From Candidatus Gottesmanbacteria bacterium (GTDB taxonomy: Bacteria > Patescibacteriota > Microgenomatia > UBA10105 > UBA927): a stretch of 9,524 nucleotides of DNA. The notes under the pieces are model-generated. The model saw nothing but the letters and a program-made list of their open reading frames with translations, searched no databases and was not told where the DNA came from. Shown in pieces: positions 1 through 5,321 of this stretch; within the stretch, counting starts at the first letter, position 1, and each line of letters opens with the position of its first letter. Both the position numbers and the translations under genes were made by a program. The DNA is taken from positions 1 through 9,524 of the forward strand of contig JAPLWC010000066.1 of NCBI GenBank assembly GCA_026396845.1, written 5' to 3'.

Positions 1-205
1 CCGATTGAGCCGGAAATGCACCGTTGTCGTTATAGTAATCTTCAAAGAATTTGCTCAGGGTGTATAAATCCGTTTTCCGTTTAATATCCGTAGCATGTGC
101 CATCTGTCCGAAAATATTCATGAGTACGGCCATAGAAAGGAGAACAATGATGGAAACAACGATAAGAATCTCAATGAGGGTAAACCCCCTCTGAAATTTT
201 TTCAT
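1..205 (-). CDS. Type IV pilin/pseudopilin, N-terminal part (cut by window edge)
   Basis: Reading down from ATG at 205 gives 68 codons that run off the window. The start is MKKFQRGFTLIEILIVVSII, a classic class III prepilin leader. A short basic segment ends in Gly7, the expected prepilin peptidase cut lies between G7 and F8, Glu12 becomes Glu5 of the mature protein, and a hydrophobic helix runs to about residue 33. Residues 51-65 include YYNDNGAFP, the Tyr/Asn/Gly/Pro pattern common after the N-terminal helix of pseudopilins and small bacterial pilins. The product would be an inner-membrane protein assembled into a pilus or pseudopilus. Whether it is a major pilin, a minor pilin or a type II secretion pseudopilin cannot be told without the C-terminal part. 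It is divergent from the Wzy/TPR gene. No Shine-Dalgarno sequence precedes the ATG. Confidence 0.9.
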   Translation of the reverse strand, partial: MKKFQRGFTLIEILIVVSIIVLLSMAVLMNIFGQMAHATDIKRKTDLYTLSKFFEDYYNDNGAFPAQS

Positions 206-214
206 GCTAAACGT

Positions 215-242
215 AGTATCGCACGTCAATAATAAAATGCAA
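215..242 (-). promoter_or_regulatory. Candidate promoter of the pilin gene
   Basis: On the minus strand TTGCAT (242-237), a 16-base spacer and GATACT (220-215) resemble sigma-70 -35 and -10 boxes. The -10 ends 9 bases before the ATG at 205, so the transcript would have almost no leader, in keeping with the absence of a Shine-Dalgarno sequence. This rests on consensus matching only. Confidence 0.4.
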
Positions 243-371
243 CTCCTGTATAGTTTGATGCATATTGATCTATAATTTTTTGTTTTTTGATATTAAGTGG
301 TCTTTTGTAGAACGTATCTATAAACTAAAATAATTATCTATATACATCTCTATACTTTCTGCTTTCTCATA

Positions 372-399
372 TTTACATTTGCAAAATATTTGCTAGTAT
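372..399 (+). promoter_or_regulatory. Candidate promoter of the Wzy/TPR operon (very short leader)
   Basis: TTTACA (372-377), a 16-base spacer and TAGTAT (394-399), with an extended -10 TG at 391-392, resemble a sigma-70 promoter. Transcription would begin around 405-407, only a few bases before the ATG at 410, with no room for a Shine-Dalgarno sequence, so translation is probably leaderless or nearly so. A second reading is TTGCAA (379-384), 16 bases, AATACT (401-406), which resembles the pilin promoter but would place the start of transcription inside the gene. Confidence 0.45.
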
Positions 400-410
400 T
401 AATACTACCA
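391..410. repeat. 14-bp perfect palindrome over the -10 region, possible operator
   Basis: TAGTATTAATACTA (394-407) equals its own reverse complement. With one mismatched pair (393/408) the symmetry extends to 391-410 and reaches the A of the start codon. It covers the proposed -10 box and start of transcription, where a bound dimeric repressor would block initiation. The site is AT-rich, so some symmetry is expected by chance. Confidence 0.45.
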
Positions 411-2230
411 TGGCGAAAAAACTTTCCATCGTTATTTTGGGTCTCACTCCTCTATTTTTCCTCCCCACGGCCCAAAACTTTTATGACACAAATAAGTGGA
501 TGCTCCTCTCCGTCGGGGCCCTCCTTGTCCTGATTATTTGGGCTGTCGCGCTTTTTCGGGTGAAAACACCGCTTCGCGCGGCACTTCCTTGGGGAGCCCT
601 CGGATTCGCGGTACTGACTCTCGCATCCCTCGTCGGACTTATAGCCGCTTCAACCAATAAAATCGAGGCATTGCTTTCACCATTGGGACCGGTGACATTC
701 GCGGCTCTCACCATTCTTATACTTGCCGGTTCTTCCATGACGAAACAGGACAAAATGTACCTCAGGCGGGTGCTCTACACGGTAACGGGACTCGTAGGTC
801 TTATTGCACTCTACCAGGCGCTCGGCATGGGAAAACTCGTGCTACCGCAGGTTCAATTTCTTGCGGATCCGCTCTGGACCCCGACCGGCTCCGTGACCAC
901 TACGATAGCCTTATTTTTCATAACACTCTCTCTCGTAATACCGGATGCGGTCACCTCGTTCAAAAAACATCAGGAACACGGCGCGGTAGCGTTACTTGTC
1001 ATTTCTCTTATCATTATCGCGATCGGGACGACTGTTACCCTCTCCCAATTCATTCTGAAAGCGGCCGGTGTGTTGCCGTTTGACGTTGGTATGGTGGTGG
1101 CTTCCCAAATTTTTAAAAATTCTACCTCTGCCGCAGCAGGCGTCGGGGCCGAAAACTTTGTCACCGCATTCACCTTTGTCCGCCCGGCGAGCCTTAATAC
1201 GGGTCCGCTTGCCAACGTCATTTTTGCGACGAATGCTGACTTTTTCCTCCATATCCTCACCGTCTATGGCCTTACCGGACTTGCCGGGGCATTGATTTTG
1301 GTCGGTAACCTCGTCAGCGGCAACAAAAAAGAATGGCTTTTTTTCACCAAATGTCTTTGTATCGCAAGTTTATTGCTTATTCCGCCGACCATACCGCTTC
1401 TTGCCGTCATCGCTATCATCCTTATCCTCGCGGAGGGTGACAGGCCGGCGCCAAAACCGATTACCGTCAAGCCGTCCTGGATCCGTATATCGGCCGGCAT
1501 CCTGCTGATGCTGGTGACGGCAGGTTCTTTCTACTTTTTGATCCGCGCATACACGGCGGAGGTGTACTTTTTCCGCTCGCTTCGTGCCGCCCAGGCAAAT
1601 GACGGAACCAAAACGTATAACCGGCAAATTCAGGCAATCCGGGCCAATACATTTTTAAGCCGGTACCATATCTCCTATAGCCAGACAAGTTTAGCTCTGG
1701 CCAACAGCATCGCAACGAGTCTAAACAATCCTTCCGCTAGTTCCAGTGCCGGTACTAATACTGACCAGAACCGGCAGCTCGTCGGACAACTCATGCAACA
1801 GGCCGTCACGGAAGCAAAAATCGCCGTCACCCTCAATACCACCAATATCGCTGCGTGGGAAAACCTGGGGCTCACCTATCAAGCGATTATTCCGGTCGCA
1901 ACAGATGCCGCCAATTGGGCGCTTACGGCCTACCAGACAGCCGTGAAGCTGGACCCGTCCAACCCGAATCTTTTCGTCAATATCGGAAGCGTCTTCGTCA
2001 CCCAGAATCAATACGATAATGCCATTGCCGTGTTTGAGCGGGCAATACAGCTGGCCCCGTCGTATGCCAACGCGTACTACAACCTGGCAAATGTGTATAA
2101 ACTCAAAGGCGATACGGTAAACCAAGCGAAAGTATTAACCAACACGCTGAAGCTAGTTACTCCGGAAAGTTCGGATTATGCGAAGATCAAAAACGAACTG
2201 GACGCCCTCCAACACACGACAACACCATAA
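410..2230 (+). CDS. O-antigen polymerase/ligase-like membrane protein with C-terminal TPRs
   Basis: The 606-residue protein is probably a Wzy/WaaL-superfamily enzyme that polymerises or transfers a lipid-linked glycan on the outer face of the cytoplasmic membrane. About ten hydrophobic segments lie at residues 5-23, 29-50, 58-80, 92-108, 118-138, 161-180, 190-217, 270-302 (long), 312-342 and 357-380. GVGAENF (244-250), RPASLN (258-263) and HILTVYGLTG (281-290) follow the layout of the superfamily's conserved periplasmic loop and following helix. TPR-like repeats span about 481-585, the clearest at 519-552 (NQYDNAIAVFERAIQLAP) and 553-585. The usual His-Asn and Glu of ligase motifs fall on Ala276-Asp277 and Val285, so activity is uncertain. 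ATG at 410 is the first start and no Shine-Dalgarno sequence precedes it. The next gene begins 12 bases after the stop. An alternative is a TPR membrane protein without transferase activity. Confidence 0.72.
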   Translation: MAKKLSIVILGLTPLFFLPTAQNFYDTNKWMLLSVGALLVLIIWAVALFRVKTPLRAALPWGALGFAVLTLASLVGLIAASTNKIEALLSPLGPVTFAALTILILAGSSMTKQDKMYLRRVLYTVTGLVGLIALYQALGMGKLVLPQVQFLADPLWTPTGSVTTTIALFFITLSLVIPDAVTSFKKHQEHGAVALLVISLIIIAIGTTVTLSQFILKAAGVLPFDVGMVVASQIFKNSTSAAAGVGAENFVTAFTFVRPASLNTGPLANVIFATNADFFLHILTVYGLTGLAGALILVGNLVSGNKKEWLFFTKCLCIASLLLIPPTIPLLAVIAIILILAEGDRPAPKPITVKPSWIRISAGILLMLVTAGSFYFLIRAYTAEVYFFRSLRAAQANDGTKTYNRQIQAIRANTFLSRYHISYSQTSLALANSIATSLNNPSASSSAGTNTDQNRQLVGQLMQQAVTEAKIAVTLNTTNIAAWENLGLTYQAIIPVATDAANWALTAYQTAVKLDPSNPNLFVNIGSVFVTQNQYDNAIAVFERAIQLAPSYANAYYNLANVYKLKGDTVNQAKVLTNTLKLVTPESSDYAKIKNELDALQHTTTP

Positions 2231-2242
2231 TCGTCGACGTCT

Positions 2243-3886
2243 ATGCTGAAACGCCGGCTGTCCATACCAACCAATCCATTCTTCCTTACCGTCCTCCTTT
2301 TTGTACTCCAGCTGGGTTTGTTTCTATGGATAACCCTGCGGCCATTCTCAATAAGTCCTCCTGATCGAAGCTATTTTATCCTTCACGGGCAAGGGTCGTA
2401 CACGGCATATATTCGTGAGTCCAAAGAGGGAGCTTGGAGCATCTATAATCCTTACACGACCAGGCCGAATCAGCCAGTGTATGTACAATTGTTGTATGTA
2501 TTCTTAGGCAAAATCGCTCAAATTTTTTCGTTTGATCCGGTCGCAATCTACATGGTAACCCGTGTGGGGGCCGGCCTCATCCTCTTCCTTGCAACGTACT
2601 GGTTTATTGTCACCATATTGCCCAGAAATCTCCAATCGCTTGCAGTCCTTTTTACCCTCGGGCTGGAACCCGGGCCACTCGTATCAGAGATAAAAAATAT
2701 CGCGTCACTCGCGTTTGTACGCCCCATCATATTCAGCTACTTCCCGCAGGAAGTGGTACTTCGGCATTTCGGGCTCCCGCATCATGTACTGGCAGAAGCA
2801 CTGGGGTTACTGCTCGTCGGAAGTGTATTCCTTTTTATAAAAAATCCATGGCAACGGTTGGTTGGTATCGCACTGCTCACCACTGGCGGAACCCTCATTA
2901 TGCCCGCATATACCATGGTCCTCGTTATCACGGTATTCGCTGCTTGGTTTGTGTGGTCCCACATTCGCGGCCAAACGAATAAAATCATGCCGGCGTTCGT
3001 TACGATCATCGTTTGTCTGGGGCTGGTAGGACTATTTACCAAACTCCAAATGGACTCCAGCAATATGTGGAAATATTTTAATCTGGACGAAAAGCGTTGG
3101 GTGACGGACGGAGAGGTTCTTGTCAATTATCTCTCATCCCTTCTTCTGTATCTGCCGGCCACCATATTCCTCTGGGTCGCGCTCCTGCGCGCGTGGCACC
3201 GTATAACGGAGTCTATGCATCTGACGGTCGTCCTCACGACTACATGGGTCGTAGGACCGCTTCTCTATATCCCGCTCACACATCTCACCATTTTCCCGCT
3301 GGCTAATTTCCGGTTGGTAGACGGGTACGCCTATGTGCCCGCGGGAATTTTAGCCGCAATGGGAGTACGGGAAATCGGCCGGACGGCCGGCCATCACGCC
3401 GCCAAGATTGCAGTCATCCTCATGCTTGCCGCCTCACTCTTCCTTACGGTAAGCTACACCAGAAAGGCGTTTGGCGACCAGCAAAGAATCTACACGAATG
3501 TCTATCTGTTGCGGGAGGAATGGGATGCGATCCGGTTTCTAACAACCATTCCGAAAAATAGCGGCGTCATGGTCATGAAATATTTCGGCGAGATTATCCC
3601 GGTATATGGCTCGGCGCGCGTTTTCTTAGGTGAAACTCCCGGGGCCCTCGACTGGGAACAGCGGTATCAGATAGCCGCCGGGTTCTATTCCGGGCAACTG
3701 ACGGATAGTCAGGCGCGCAATATTCTATCCCGCGAGAATATTTCGTATGTCTATTGGGGCCAGGATGAAAAGAAGTTTTTTAATGCCGCTGCCTTGTATC
3801 CCAATGTTCTTGTTCCGGTATTCCAGAATCCTGCGGCAACGATATTTCGGACTCCGATCACCCCATCGCACGTAACCGCTCCATAA
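2243..3886 (+). CDS. GT-C-like multi-spanning membrane protein, soluble C-terminal domain
   Basis: The 547-residue protein has an N-terminal membrane helix (13-33) and an outer loop with Asp41 and a conserved-looking stretch through YNPYTTRPNQP (68-78). About nine more hydrophobic segments follow between 100 and 403, then a soluble domain from about 420 to the end. This layout (acidic residue in the first outer loop, many helices, outer C-terminal domain) suits the GT-C fold, whose members transfer sugars from polyprenyl-phosphate donors, but I cannot see a diagnostic family motif. LRHFGLPHHVLAEALG (173-188) and NFRLVDGYAYVPAGILAAMG (355-374) look like conserved membrane-loop motifs. The C-terminal ISYVYWGQDEKKF (500-512) resembles tails of other large CPR membrane proteins known to me. 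It lies 12 bases after the Wzy/TPR gene, so it is probably co-transcribed, again without a Shine-Dalgarno sequence. Its last 29 bases overlap the antitoxin gene on the other strand. Confidence 0.6.
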   Translation: MLKRRLSIPTNPFFLTVLLFVLQLGLFLWITLRPFSISPPDRSYFILHGQGSYTAYIRESKEGAWSIYNPYTTRPNQPVYVQLLYVFLGKIAQIFSFDPVAIYMVTRVGAGLILFLATYWFIVTILPRNLQSLAVLFTLGLEPGPLVSEIKNIASLAFVRPIIFSYFPQEVVLRHFGLPHHVLAEALGLLLVGSVFLFIKNPWQRLVGIALLTTGGTLIMPAYTMVLVITVFAAWFVWSHIRGQTNKIMPAFVTIIVCLGLVGLFTKLQMDSSNMWKYFNLDEKRWVTDGEVLVNYLSSLLLYLPATIFLWVALLRAWHRITESMHLTVVLTTTWVVGPLLYIPLTHLTIFPLANFRLVDGYAYVPAGILAAMGVREIGRTAGHHAAKIAVILMLAASLFLTVSYTRKAFGDQQRIYTNVYLLREEWDAIRFLTTIPKNSGVMVMKYFGEIIPVYGSARVFLGETPGALDWEQRYQIAAGFYSGQLTDSQARNILSRENISYVYWGQDEKKFFNAAALYPNVLVPVFQNPAATIFRTPITPSHVTAP

Positions 3887-4130
3887 GCCACATTCTGCTT
3901 AAACTTGATATACTGATCCCTTGTTTCTTCGCGATCTTCGCAAGCCTGTTCTTTAGGGATTTTTGTATCCGCAGAATTAACGTTTCCTCCGCCGGCTTCT
4001 GTAGTTCGACAACAATATCGACATCTTTGAGCTCGTCTTCAAAATCTGCAAAACTATGCGTATCCCAAAATCGGGCCTCCTCGGCAAGAGTTTTAAATGT
4101 TGGTATGCGACTACGCATTTTCTTTTTCAT
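3858..4130 (-). CDS. CopG-type ribbon-helix-helix antitoxin (type II TA)
   Basis: This 90-residue protein resembles the CopG antitoxin family PF12441. Residues 9-24 (IPTFKTLAEEARFWDT) match the family's N-terminal signature, expected to contact the toxin. The DNA-binding part follows: a beta strand TLILRI (50-55), helix 57-70 and helix 73-88 (SISSLSRMWLMERLRA). A dimer would bind the operator, and with toxin would co-repress the promoter at 4390-4418. The gene starts inside the toxin gene (20-base overlap). The ATG at 4130 is chosen because AAGGAGG lies 4 bases upstream, the strongest ribosome site in the window; Met5 would be too far from it. The end overlaps the convergent GT-C-like gene by 29 bases, so the two mRNAs are complementary at their tails. 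Base composition is more AT-rich than the glycan genes. Confidence 0.85.
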   Translation of the reverse strand: MKKKMRSRIPTFKTLAEEARFWDTHSFADFEDELKDVDIVVELQKPAEETLILRIQKSLKNRLAKIAKKQGISISSLSRMWLMERLRAMG

Positions 4131-4389
4131 ATAGCCTCCTTCGTTCTTTTTTATCCGCGTCTCTGGCGGTTACCACATAATAAACGGTGCGTGCTTGCCT
4201 TTTTATTACTACAGAGATAATCCGTTTTCCGCTTCTTCCGACAAGCAGGTATCGTTTGTTATATGTGTGCTTATGATATCCAAGACGCTCAACTGCAATC
4301 GCAACTTCCTCTTTAGTAACCCAGTGTTTCCGTATATGCGAAATATTTGCACTGTCCCAGACTAACTTTTTAACGGTAATCTTAGTCAT
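4111..4389 (-). CDS. brnT: BrnT-family ribonuclease toxin (type II TA)
   Basis: This 92-residue basic protein shows the BrnT (PF04365) pattern: LVWDSANISHIRKHWVTKEE (9-28), matching the family's WD..N...KH.V start, a central beta region (RYLLVGRSGKRIISVVI), and VVTARDADKKERRRLY (72-87), matching the family's S/TAR.A...ER..Y end. BrnT toxins adopt an RNase-like fold and stop growth by RNA cleavage until bound by a ribbon-helix-helix antitoxin. The toxin-first order and the overlapping partner gene are as in brnT/brnA loci, though the partner here resembles PF12441. ATG at 4389 is the only in-frame ATG before the WD motif, but the -10 box touches it, so the true start of the transcript is unclear. 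GC over 4141-4380 is about 41% by hand count, against about 53% in 3241-3360. Confidence 0.82.
   Translation of the reverse strand: MTKITVKKLVWDSANISHIRKHWVTKEEVAIAVERLGYHKHTYNKRYLLVGRSGKRIISVVIKRQARTVYYVVTARDADKKERRRLYEKENA
4135..4142 (-). promoter_or_regulatory. Strong Shine-Dalgarno site of the antitoxin
   Basis: GAAGGAGG on the minus strand stands 4 bases before the antitoxin ATG at 4130, inside the last codons of the toxin. It is the only strong Shine-Dalgarno sequence found before a gene here. It would let the antitoxin be made in excess of the toxin, which has none. Confidence 0.75.
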
Positions 4390-4418
4390 AGTGTATTACA
4401 TTTGTATTACATTGTCAA
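4390..4418 (-). promoter_or_regulatory. Promoter of the toxin-antitoxin pair
   Basis: The minus strand carries a perfect -35 box TTGACA (4418-4413), a 17-base spacer and TACACT (4395-4390), a 4/6 match to the -10 consensus. The -35 begins 3 bases after the stop codon of the preceding methyltransferase gene (4424-4422). The -10 touches the toxin ATG, which would put the start of transcription within the first codons; a shifted -10 such as TAATAC (4398-4393) would need a 14-base spacer. The promoter is credible, the exact start is not settled. Confidence 0.6.
4392..4411. repeat. Two palindromic 9-mers one helical turn apart, likely TA operator
   Basis: TGTATTACA occurs at 4392-4400 and again at 4403-4411. 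Each is a palindrome around a central base (TGTA-n-TACA), and the copies repeat every 11 bp, so both present the same DNA face. They fill the spacer and reach into the -10 box of the toxin promoter. Ribbon-helix-helix dimers commonly bind such paired sites cooperatively, so the 90-residue antitoxin is the natural ligand (inference). Confidence 0.65.
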
Positions 4419-4421
4419 CAT

Positions 4422-5321
4422 CTATTTTTTCCCGATAACAATAAGGTCGTCCCACGGATTGATAGGGTTGCGTATTTTAAATCGTTCCAAGAGCTGACCG
4501 ACGGGTTTTAACACCCATGCTGCCCACGCCCGCCTGCCGGCGAGGCAGGGCACATAATCAGCCCCCCGTATAAAGACAAATGATAACGGAAACGGCCTGG
4601 GGCAGTCGCGGCGGATGATACTATTCTCAAACCCCGCCCGTTTAAACAGTTCCCGTAGTGTCGCGGGATCCCAGAACGTCACATGTTCCGGGTGCCGGTA
4701 TCCTACCCACCACCTGCCCATAATTTTCCGCCAACCACTATCGTGATTCGGGGTCGTCAGGACGGCAATACCTCCATTTTTGAGTAATTTATGTATCCTC
4801 TTCATCATGGGTAGTGGTTCACGCTCATGTTCGATGATTTCAAACGCGGTAACGACATCAAACGAATTTAGTCCCGCCACGGCGGGACTGGTTACGGTTC
4901 CCTGATAAACGGGCAGTCCTTTCTTCCGGCAATATGCTACTGCATCAGCAGATATATCTATACCCTGTACGCTATACCCTGCTCTTTTTGCCTCTTCCAA
5001 AAGTATTCCCATTGCGCAACCGATATCCAGCAGTTTTGGTTTTTTGTCATCCGCCAGCTGGCGGATCGGTTTTGGTTTTATCGAAGAAACGCGGATCCCC
5101 GCCTTCGCGGGGATGACAGCTTGCAGCGTCTTTCTAAAATATTTCCTATGAACCGGAATCTGGGCGATATACGGCTCGAAATGCTGCATATCATCGTCAT
5201 ACAGCCCATGTATTTTTTTCTCACTGGGCATCGGCACCACCTGCACCAACCCGCAGGTTATACATTTCTTCACTCCCCAGACGCTGGTAAACGTATGAGC
5301 CCCGCACAATACGCACGTCAT
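4422..5321 (-). CDS. Zinc-ribbon class I SAM-dependent methyltransferase
   Basis: The 299-residue protein starts with a likely zinc ribbon: Cys3 and Cys6, then Cys20 and Cys23 (CVLCG ... CITCG). The Rossmann methyltransferase domain follows: motif I KLLDIGCAMGILLEEA (96-111), the acidic residue of strand 2 at Asp122 (IDIS), FDVVTAFEIIEH (154-165) and LKNGGIAVLTTPN (180-192). It is likely to methylate a sugar or lipid-linked glycan in the cytoplasm; the acceptor is unknown. Such zinc-ribbon methyltransferases are frequent in polysaccharide clusters. The start at 5321 overlaps the GT2 stop as ATGA. It carries four GC-rich palindromic insertions, giving VIPAKAGIR (69-77), PIRQLADD (85-92), SPAVAGLN (145-152) and PCLAGRRA (258-265), placed between or after recognisable domain parts. 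It is the last gene of the operon; I see no hairpin/U-tract terminator before the toxin promoter. Confidence 0.85.
   Translation of the reverse strand: MTCVLCGAHTFTSVWGVKKCITCGLVQVVPMPSEKKIHGLYDDDMQHFEPYIAQIPVHRKYFRKTLQAVIPAKAGIRVSSIKPKPIRQLADDKKPKLLDIGCAMGILLEEAKRAGYSVQGIDISADAVAYCRKKGLPVYQGTVTSPAVAGLNSFDVVTAFEIIEHEREPLPMMKRIHKLLKNGGIAVLTTPNHDSGWRKIMGRWWVGYRHPEHVTFWDPATLRELFKRAGFENSIIRRDCPRPFPLSFVFIRGADYVPCLAGRRAWAAWVLKPVGQLLERFKIRNPINPWDDLIVIGKK
4527..4550. repeat. GC-rich imperfect palindrome inside the methyltransferase (PCLAGRRA)
   Basis: CCTGCC (4533-4538) and GGCAGG (4544-4549) form a 6-bp stem around GGCGA. On the coding strand it reads PCLAGRRA. It looks like a shortened copy of the 6601-6620 element, which encodes PCLPAGRR. 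Confidence 0.6.
4870..4889. repeat. 9+2+9 palindrome inside the methyltransferase (SPAVAG)
   Basis: AGTCCCGCC (4870-4878) and GGCGGGACT (4881-4889) are exact inverted arms separated by two bases. They encode SPAVAGL just before the FDVVTAFE strand, where the methyltransferase family normally has a variable loop. Confidence 0.7.
5049..5066. repeat. 18-bp perfect palindrome inside the methyltransferase (IRQLAD)
   Basis: ATCCGCCAGCTGGCGGAT is self-complementary and encodes IRQLAD in the linker between the zinc ribbon and the SAM domain. It sits only 24 bases from the VIPAKAGI element. There is no T-tract, so it is not a terminator. Confidence 0.75.
5091..5117. repeat. VIPAKAGI-type interspersed repeat inside the methyltransferase
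   Basis: ATCCCCGC (5095-5102) and GCGGGGAT (5107-5114) form an 8-bp stem with a CTTC loop. The coding strand gives VIPAKAGIR. Repeats that translate to VIPAKAGI are familiar from several bacterial groups, for example the dRS3-like GTCATTCCCGCG...GCGGGAATC class. Here it occupies the linker between the zinc ribbon and the SAM domain without changing the frame. Confidence 0.8.

Larger units (their letters stand above)
206..409. other. AT-rich divergent intergenic region
   Basis: This 204-base gap separates the pilin start and the Wzy/TPR start, which point away from each other. It is strongly AT-rich, with a TATAAT at 271-276 that lacks a good -35 box and several loose TATA-like runs (for example 351-356). 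I see no ORF, RNA gene or GC-rich palindrome in it. The two best promoter candidates lie at its two ends, right against the start codons. Confidence 0.75.

Noticed and set aside
271..276. TATAAT as the main -10 box of the plus-strand operon
   Set aside because: No acceptable -35 box lies 15-19 bases upstream, and it is 134 bases from the gene; it could be a minor promoter but cannot be supported.
1721..2125. 134-codon minus-strand open frame
   Set aside because: It is antisense to the TPR region, whose plus-strand translation shows clear TPRs; no separate promoter or motif is visible.
4870..5117. GC-rich hairpins as Rho-independent terminators
   Set aside because: None is followed by a T-tract on either strand, and all are mid-gene within intact frames.
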